A DNA stretch of 64,000 nucleotides from Coptis chinensis (taxonomy: Eukaryota; Streptophyta; Magnoliopsida; Ranunculales; Ranunculaceae), in contig CM027378.1 of NCBI GenBank assembly GCA_015680905.1, positions 7,297,001 through 7,361,000 on the forward strand, read 5' to 3'. Below the pieces are notes generated by a model. It saw nothing but the letters and a program-made list of their open reading frames with translations, was not told the origin of the DNA and searched no databases. Made by a program: the position numbers and the translations under genes. Positions 56,671 to 64,000 of the stretch are shown piece by piece. Within the stretch, counting starts at the first letter, position 1. Every line of letters begins with the position of its first letter.

Positions 56671-59483
56671 AGATTACTGCTAACCAGTAGGTTTTTTTTT
56701 TTCTTTTTTTTTTCATTTATTAGGATTTGGCCTTTCCAGTTCAAAAGAAACCAAGAACCAAACCGGGGTTAGGTTTAAATTTTACTTAATAGCAAAATTG
56801 CCGTTCAATTTATTAATTAGTTTTTAGGTTTTGCCCCTTACTATTTTGGCTTAATTAGGTTTTCATAACTTCTTTGTAAATTTCAAACTAACGTACATAT
56901 TAACATATCAACATTTTTCCAATCATTATACTAACAAATAAACATCTTTCAAGACATAAAGTTATAAAGGGTCGAATTTAATTAAAAAATGTGTCAAACT
57001 CATACATACCCTCAAAGAAAGTTCAAATTTATTAATGGGGTGGTAATTTGTAACCATATGAGGAATAAAGACATGTCATGGGTTCTTTCATTTTCTTGAA
57101 GTATTGATATTTTTCATCGCCTTCTACTATATTGTTAATGTTAACCGATTCAAAATATATTAAAATTTGAAGATTTGAAGAGAATTTGAAGAACCCATTT
57201 GAAGAAATATGATGTTTTGGAGTTTTTACAAATAGATCATTAAGAAATTAAAGTGATTTGCAAAGAAAGAGAAAACACCCAATTATATAGTGGCATTGTA
57301 AATATTGAGTTTGTTATATTAGTTGGGGTTTATCATTAATTTGTTTCAAAAGTAGTGGGTTGAGATCAAATTGGAGGAGAAAAACATATAATTTACTTTT
57401 TTACCCCTAAAACTAAGAGCAATTTCACCATTAAGTAATTTCAAGACAATTTCAGTTCGGTTTTGATTCGTTTTTGGACCAAAAGGGCCAAACCCTTGAT
57501 TTATCTATTTAGACCTACTTAAGGGATTGACGTAATCATCTATGCTGCAATAATAAGATTACTATCTTATTTTTATTTTCTTTATGGTATGAGAGCATTG
57601 CTCTTATATTAATGGTCTAAAACAAGATAGAGATAAGAGATGTGATGAGATGAGATGAAAGTGTTTGCACTAATATTGAATTAATTTGTATTAATTGAAG
57701 TGAGATGAACTACACGTCCATAAGCATCCTTTTTCTAGTCAAATCCCAATTTACCAAAAATCATCACCGACCCTACAACCCCATTTATAGTGGATGTCTC
57801 AAATATATAGCCAGTACTATTTTGCTTTTAACCATGTCAGTACAATTTTGGTTTTTTTTTTTTTTAATATGAATGCATGTATTGAATTACATTGTTTTGA
57901 ATGGGAAATTTAAATAGTTGAACTACTCTTTATTTAGTCTTGATGTCTTTAGTTTTTTGTCACTCTTTAGAAATCCTAGAAAAAAGTTATCTCACTCTCT
58001 CACAAAGAAAAAACTATTTCACTCTCTCTCATAATCACTTATATAGTGGGTTACAAAACTGACTTACGGGTCGATGATATATTATATGTATCATCCTAAC
58101 ATACACGATATTATATTGTATGCATGTATCATCTTGACCATAAATTCCAGTAACAATGGTGCAAACCAAGACATAACACGATGCCCAACAGGATGATACT
58201 TTGTGTGTATCATCATGACATATTTCCACTATGTCATTTTAACTCATTTCTCAACAGGTGCTCATTGCAAACAATTGAAAAAAAGTGGTGCGTGCAAATC
58301 ACGTGACTATTTTAAACGGCCAAATCATTTTCTATCGATTCAAACTTAACGGATGGTACCAATTGCAAAAAATTGAAAGTATCTTGTATTTTTAGGCAAG
58401 AAAAACAATACAGTGTATTTAATGTAAAAATTTGCAAAATACGTTGTATTTTTAGGTTATTATGTCTTTTCATACTATAAAAAAAAATGTTTTCATATAT
58501 ATATATGAATTTACATTTGTGCATTAACCACTCTAAAGCACCAAGGCTAGGGTAAGAGATACAAGATTTGAAGAGAGAATAAATGATGGGTTTTGTGTTG
58601 GTATCACATTGTAGTATAATATATCAAGTTTTTACTTTAAAAATAAAATAAAATAATGTTTGGTCTTCGATGTACTAAACTAAATTGTGCGACTAGCGTG
58701 TAATAATCTCAAAATTATAATTCACTGGTGCAGTCTCTTTACTCCAAAAACACTAACACAATATAGTTTCCTTATTGACTTTTTTTAACCAACCCTTATG
58801 TGTGAACCCAATTCATACCCTTTAATCTCACATCTCTTCCCTCAATCAAGCCTATTCATACCCATTAACCTCACATCTCCTCTCTCCTCGGTCCCTTCGC
58901 GAAGATGAGACATCCTCCCCTTTGAACCTCTCAGCTGAACCCCTTTGGGGCTGCTTACATACCCCCGAGACTTCTCGGAAAATCAAGCTGTCTCATAGTT
59001 CTCCTCTCTCCTCCTTCACTGGCGCCTCCTTCTCTCTCCTCCTTTTTCCTCTTTCCTTTCTCTTTTTTAGGTCAAAGTCTTTGGACCTCTATGATATTGG
59101 GCCCATCTCTTTGGCCCAATACCATACAAGGTCCACTTGTCTCTCTCTTACTCCTTTTTGGGTTATATTCTTGTGCCTTTATTTTCTCTGGGTGTTATAC
59201 TCTTAGAACTCTTCTATATGTGATGTTAGTGGTCATGAAACTGACTCACACACCTGCTTATAAAATAGATAAGGCCATACTAAGAATCATTGCTCTAATA
59301 ATTCAATCGAACACCCACCCAAATTAAACAAATTTCCAAAATTAGGGCTAGTTGTATCATTGGTAGAGATAGTTTATTTAAGGGTATGTTGGTAACTTTA
59401 TATGGGATTATAGGTATTAATCTCAATATTTAAGTATGATACTTTTCAATTTTGTAAATTTTGACATGGCATTATACTATGTT
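56671..59483. other. AT-rich intergenic stretch
   Basis: No gene is recognised. It contains several gatgata/tatcatc segments in inverted arrangement at about 58070-58220, a CT-rich tract at about 58840-59050, and two copies of (g/t)ttgtatttttagg near 58384 and 58450. A weak plus-strand open frame (58922-59206) is CT-rich and not convincing. Confidence 0.5.
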
Positions 59484-62400
59484 TGTCACACCCCGAATTT
59501 CGACAAAATTCAGAAAAACAATATTTGTTCCTGACTCTTCGATTTTCGAGGTGTGATGCACTCTCAACTTCCAAAAACCCATAAACAGTTTAAATATGTG
59601 GATAATTAAAAACCAATAAAAATTTCAATTAAACAAAAGTCTTCTTCATTACAAAAATTCACAAATAAGATTAGGTTACAAATCTCTTTTCAATAACTCT
59701 TTATTTAAAATTACAAATGAAAATACAAATAACATTGTCTCAACTGAAAATCTATATCACCTCAAGGGAAAACAAAACCTATCTTGAAATGCAACGCTAA
59801 CGCAAACCACAAGCAGCAACCAACCTTCTTCAACACTAAATCTGTCAAGACTTATCAATTATGTTTATTTAGTGAACACACCCGATAAGCAAATATGCAA
59901 ATCGGGCCAGCATTATAAAAATGCTGGTGTGAGTAGCTCTAAAATACAACATATATTTATATATATACATACACAATCCATAAGACAGTTAGTTCCTCCA
60001 CCGAGGCGCCTTAACTTCCAACAACTAATACAACATTCTTAACTACAATAAGTAAGGCAGGTAGTTCTTCCACTAAGGCGCCTTAACTTCCCACTAACCA
60101 CACAACAAACCATACGCATAATAAAAAGGCATTTAGTTCCTCCACGAGGCGCCTTAGGTTCTAACTAAACTAATAACCACCAAGCATATTCTATACTTAC
60201 CGCATTTCATGCTCAATTACAGAGTGGGTCGTCTCTGCACAAATAATTAGGTTGACCCAACCTTCTGCAAAACCATATACCATCATCTATCTAAAGATAT
60301 ATCATTAACCAATATATTACCATAATTATATTAATTAAGGCTTTCTTTGCGTGTCCCTAAAATCACGTCGTATCTATGTCTTACCTAGTTTTCCTGGCTA
60401 CCACAATCACTTCCCAACGCCGAACATGTACATCCACATGCCTCCCCTCACATAATGAACCACTCCGTGCGTAACTACCCTGAGCGGGATGTCGTACACC
60501 AGGTAACCCTCACACGAAAGCCATTATGTAAGTACTGCCATTATACGGCATAAAATATCGCACATCTCGTTCTAATTTTGCGAACGGAATAATCAAGCCA
60601 CCATTCGGCTACGCCAGAAGGGCCAATCACATTACTTACGCCAGAAGGGCCATTCAGATTCACTGAAATGCCTGAAGGGCCAATCATATCACATACGCCC
60701 ATCTCAAAGGCAAATCACATGAGTTGTGGTAGCTAGGTTCTAGGATTTTCGTTACATAATTTATTCATGTGTTATACACTTATATCTCATAATCATTCCA
60801 CTATATCACGTGCAGGTCAAATACCTTATTGCACTAAGCCACAATATTTAGAAATATCTCAATATATCTCCTAACCACTTTCATTCTTTCACGTGTCAAT
60901 ATATTATTGCATTACGCCACAATCCCGTGGGAAATATCCACAAATACTCTACTACCTCCTAGTAGCATCTCACAGATAAAATAATTGAGCGTTTATACAT
61001 ATTTCTCCAAAACTATTGTATTTAATATATATATATCCCAACATATTATATAATATCACAATTGCTTCAAACATATCGCATAATATTTTTATAGCGTTTT
61101 AGGAATATTATATCTCCTAAAGTTTCTATCTCGTCACGTGTCAAAAATATACAACCTCAACGTCAAATATTTCTTAGATAATGACTAACCAATCATGCAG
61201 GCTTCCGCACCATTTTAACATTTGATTTGTCTGTACAATTTACAACATAAAACGTAGCACAATTAAACAGTCCATAATCAAAGCCCAAAAATCTAAATAT
61301 TTAAAGACCCCATTGGATCTATTTTAATTTATATGGACCAACCTAAAACCAAATTAGAAACTGGCTCAAAACACATATGGGTTCGGCCCAAAGAATTTAA
61401 ACTGAAACCGGCCCAAACTTAAACTAAAACTGGTCCAAAACTTAAGATTAATCCGGCCCAACAACTAACTAGTGTTTAGGCCCAAAACGGAAATCAAAAC
61501 CGGCCCAACCAAAACAAATGAATTGTTGGCCCAAACAACTTAAACTAAACCGGGCCCAAACAAAACAAAATAAACTGGCCTAACAACTAAATCTAAAGGC
61601 TTTGGCCCAAAGCCCAAATCCCAAATCCCAAGCCCAACCGACCAACATGTCATCTTCTCCATCAGGCTTCTTCCTCCACCGCACCAGCTCGCGCCGGCCA
61701 CCACCCCTCATCTCCTCCTTCCAGCGATTTTGCTCCAAATCAAAAACCCTATAACTTTAATGAAAGCTCCAACTCGATACCTCACCTCACATCCCCTCCT
61801 TCAAACTGGATCACGCCTCCTTCAAACTAGATCGCGTCTCCTCCAAACTTCCATATCCCCATACATAAGTACTCACCCACACACTACAATCAACCATAAA
61901 CCCATCGATTTTAGTCTAGATGCAAGCCCCACAACTCAAATTAAACCAAAAACAGCCCAACCAAGTTTTCCCAAAATTCTCCATTGGCGCCATTAACACC
62001 TTCTTCCACCTGCAACAGCACCCACCTAAACACCAATAACCAACATCAAACATATAACCCCCGACATCAAACAACCCATTCAAAACCACAACAAAAGATG
62101 AGGTCAACCAAACGGCAGGTTGTTTTCTTTATCTTGGGCTCGAGACGCCATTAACGGGCCCAAACCAGGTTCGACAGTTCCAATCTCAAATTTCAGAGTT
62201 TCAAGTTTTAACAACACAACAGATTTCAATAGAGTTTTAACAACACGCGATGGGACGGGGCCGAATAATGAAGCAAGAAAAATTGAGTGAAAACATTGAC
62301 AAGAAAGAAAGCTGTTTTACGTATAACGGTGAAGTAGAAAAACTAACTACTCACCTGTATTATAAACTCCACAAATCCCTCATAGTCCGAATCGTCGCAC

Positions 62401-62636
62401 TCCAACCTTCTAGCAAGCGAGCTTTTATCTCCGTCTCCATTTTTATTATTTTTTTTTATATCACAATCCTATTCTCTAGAAAAATATGAATATATACCTG
62501 GGTTTGAAACCCAAGCCCAACACAGACTCAGGCCCAGAAATCAGGCCCACATATCCCAAATATAATCCAATCAAATTTTAAATAAATAAATTAATTAATT
62601 AATTAATAAATACGTATTTTAAATACGGGCGTTACA
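59484..62636. mobile_element. Solo LTR, 3153 bp, of an LTR retrotransposon
   Basis: The sequence begins TGTCACACCCCGAATTTC and ends GGGCGTTACA. It is flanked by a perfect 5 bp target duplication ATGTT (59479-59483 and 62637-62641). No second copy of the start or end occurs inside, and no gag, protease, reverse transcriptase, PBS or polypurine tract is visible, so it is a solo LTR left by recombination rather than a full element. Its length and TGTCACACCCC start suggest a Ty3/gypsy type, but this is inference. Internal features are short repeats (59982-60160; 60610-60720) and a stretch rich in ggcccaa words (61380-61640). Its open frames are not genes. Confidence 0.88.
59982..60160. repeat. 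Three 70 bp subrepeats inside the solo LTR
   Basis: Units around agttc(c/t)tccac(c/t)(g/a)aggcgccttaacttcc begin near 59988, 60059 and 60127, with period about 70 bp and increasing divergence. A second small cluster with (a)cgccagaagggcca(a/t)tca occurs at about 60612-60690. Such subrepeats are common in long plant LTRs. Confidence 0.8.
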
Positions 62637-63212
62637 ATGTTTTTGCTTCATCGTTTGGATTTATTAAATGTTCAATACTTGATTTTATGTAATCGTTACT
62701 GGAGTTCACAAACTTATTTAGTGAGTAATTCTAACATATTGGTTGTACGAAATTAGAATCCACTTAATTTTAGTATTTTGATTATCATAGCTTAAATAGG
62801 GGGAGTAAGCTATCTAATTAACTTGTGTTATGGGTATGATACCATTATATGACATTGTCTTTTAGTGGCATACAAGTTGTTTTAGTTAAAGAAGTTAAAA
62901 GCAAGAAGTGGACTTTTATGTGATAGACACTAGCAATTACCTGTGACTTCATCATGTTTTGCTTGGTAAGAAAAATACATAATGACAACATTTAATGTTA
63001 CAAAATGTACAACATATTATATATTATTTTGCAATTTAGATACCCAATTTTTATTTTTTTTACACTGCAGTACATTGTATAATGAATTTTCTTTCAGGTA
63101 ACGACCATGGGCCATATTCTGGTAAAAAAATGTTGACATGTCATTTTTGCTTGCTAATGTGGCGTCACGTCACTGTTTGGTATGCCACAACAACTAAAAA
63201 TAACGCATGAGG

Positions 63213-63218
63213 CACGTG
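63213..63218. promoter_or_regulatory. G-box (CACGTG) in possible promoter
   Basis: The palindrome CACGTG (in ggcacgtgac) lies 80 bp upstream of an ATG at 63299, with a TATA-like cataaatat at 63239-63247. Further G-boxes occur at about 63799-63815 (cacgtg twice). It may be the 5' flank of a gene continuing beyond the window. Confidence 0.35.
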
Positions 63219-63298
63219 ACCCCATTTTTCCCAAATTTCATAAATATCTCAAACTTTTGGCATAGTATTCAAAGCCGAAACAATTAAATTCTTTGCTG

Positions 63299-63523
63299 AT
63301 GAAGAAGAGTCATCACTTGAAAACAACAAGTTCCAAACACTTTCTCTTTCAGAAGAAGAAATTATCACTAACAACTAACGAGTTGCAGTACTTAAACCCA
63401 ATCCCACTCACCAAACCAAACAAATCCCAATTACCCAAACCTAATTTCCTCTTTCGAATCTTCTTATCTTCAATTACAAACTTCCCATTCTCCATTCATT
63501 CCTCAAAACATCAAATCTGCTAA
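63299..63523 (+). other. Hypothetical short open frame, basic and Ser/Thr-rich
   Basis: 74 codons, MKKSHHLKTTSSKHFLFQKK ... ending in SSKHQIC before a stop. The composition (Lys, Ser, Thr, Pro, no acidic run) resembles a plastid or mitochondrial targeting leader, but no homology is recognised and the frame closes without a domain. It could equally be a 5' UTR. The remaining sequence to 64000 is AT-rich without a gene. Confidence 0.2.
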
Positions 63524-64000
63524 TTGCGCCGCAGTTTCTCATCTTCAGAAGCTTTCATAAATCAAGAAATTGTATAAAGAACTTTTAAATAATAATTCCA
63601 ACCCCATTTCGACACCCACCAATTTGCTAACCAAGTCTCATTCCATAAAGTTGGTGTTTTTTTATCACCTGAGAAATTGTTGAATTGGTTTTTGGTTTTG
63701 TAGAGAAGAAGTTGGGATTTTTGGTTTTGAGTGCTAGATTTGAATTTTGGTATTTAATTTTTATTTTTTAGAAAAAAGAAAGAAATAAAAACCAACATCA
63801 CGTGCTTCTCACGTGCACTATTTGTGCCACCTAATGAAATGAACGGATGTACACAGTACGTTGTGTATTCCAGTGGCCACATCTGCACTAACTAGAATTG
63901 AGTCATAGTCTCAAAGTGCAATAAACCTAATTATATAATATACTGCAGTGCAAAAAAAAAAGTATAATACCTAATATGCAAAAAAATGTATGGTATGTTG

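Noticed and set aside
58922-59327. Two overlapping plus-strand frames in a CT-rich tract
   Set aside because: Low-complexity composition, no homology and no splice or promoter context.
61730-61996. 88-codon plus-strand frame rich in Pro/Thr/Ser
   Set aside because: It lies inside the solo LTR; the composition reflects the C-rich repeat sequence.

Overview
The window is nuclear DNA from a flowering plant, most likely a eudicot. It is AT-rich, its genes carry GT-AG introns, and it holds a plastid-targeted ClpP protease gene, a plant Mediator subunit and a plant-type transposable-element load. The species cannot be named from the sequence. Three host loci look real and intact: MED32 (43478-43900, +), a tRNA-Thr(AGU) gene (47780-47853, +) and CLPP6 (49033-55528, -, nine coding exons). 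From memory, Arabidopsis CLPP6 and MED32 carry consecutive locus numbers, so the pair looks like a conserved neighbourhood. The tRNA lies between them here.

The left 38 kb is dominated by Helitron rolling-circle transposons, all read on the minus strand. Helitron 1 (about 30.9-38.4 kb) is nearly complete. It has a RepHel gene with the HUH motif, the paired Tyr motif and a PIF1-type helicase, followed by a multi-exon RPA70-like gene. Helitron 2 (about 16.8-26.6 kb) is an older RepHel, frameshifted and swollen by insertions in two places. A second RPA70-like gene at 2.15-4.61 kb lies in the expected 3' position and orientation, far downstream of RepHel 2. The 12 kb between them holds captured or duplicated material: two paralogous small genes that look like dsRNA-binding-domain proteins with coiled-coil tails, an ABCG transporter fragment, and a 2.45 kb block present twice that carries a FUSC-like fragment.

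Host gene fragments are scattered around the Helitrons: ERECTA-type LRR exons, a cytochrome P450 heme region and a Dof zinc finger (all in the first 1.5 kb), a TPR exon, a DRG-type GTPase first exon, alkaline/neutral invertase exons and an RH21/PRP28 helicase fragment. Several keep their splice sites, which points to capture of genomic DNA rather than cDNA. Between the Helitrons lies a 1.2 kb minisatellite built from 32 bp units, each containing a near-palindrome.

The right part carries three well-delimited retroelements: a 454 bp TRIM inside CLPP6 intron 5 (target duplication CTGCT/CCGCT), a 910 bp non-LTR insertion upstream of CLPP6 (15 bp duplication), and a 3153 bp solo LTR (duplication ATGTT). 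The last 1.4 kb may be the 5' flank of a gene running out of the window.

Many frameshifts in RepHel 1, and many differences between the two 2.45 kb copies, are small indels next to CG dinucleotides. Some of them could therefore be sequencing artefacts rather than true decay.
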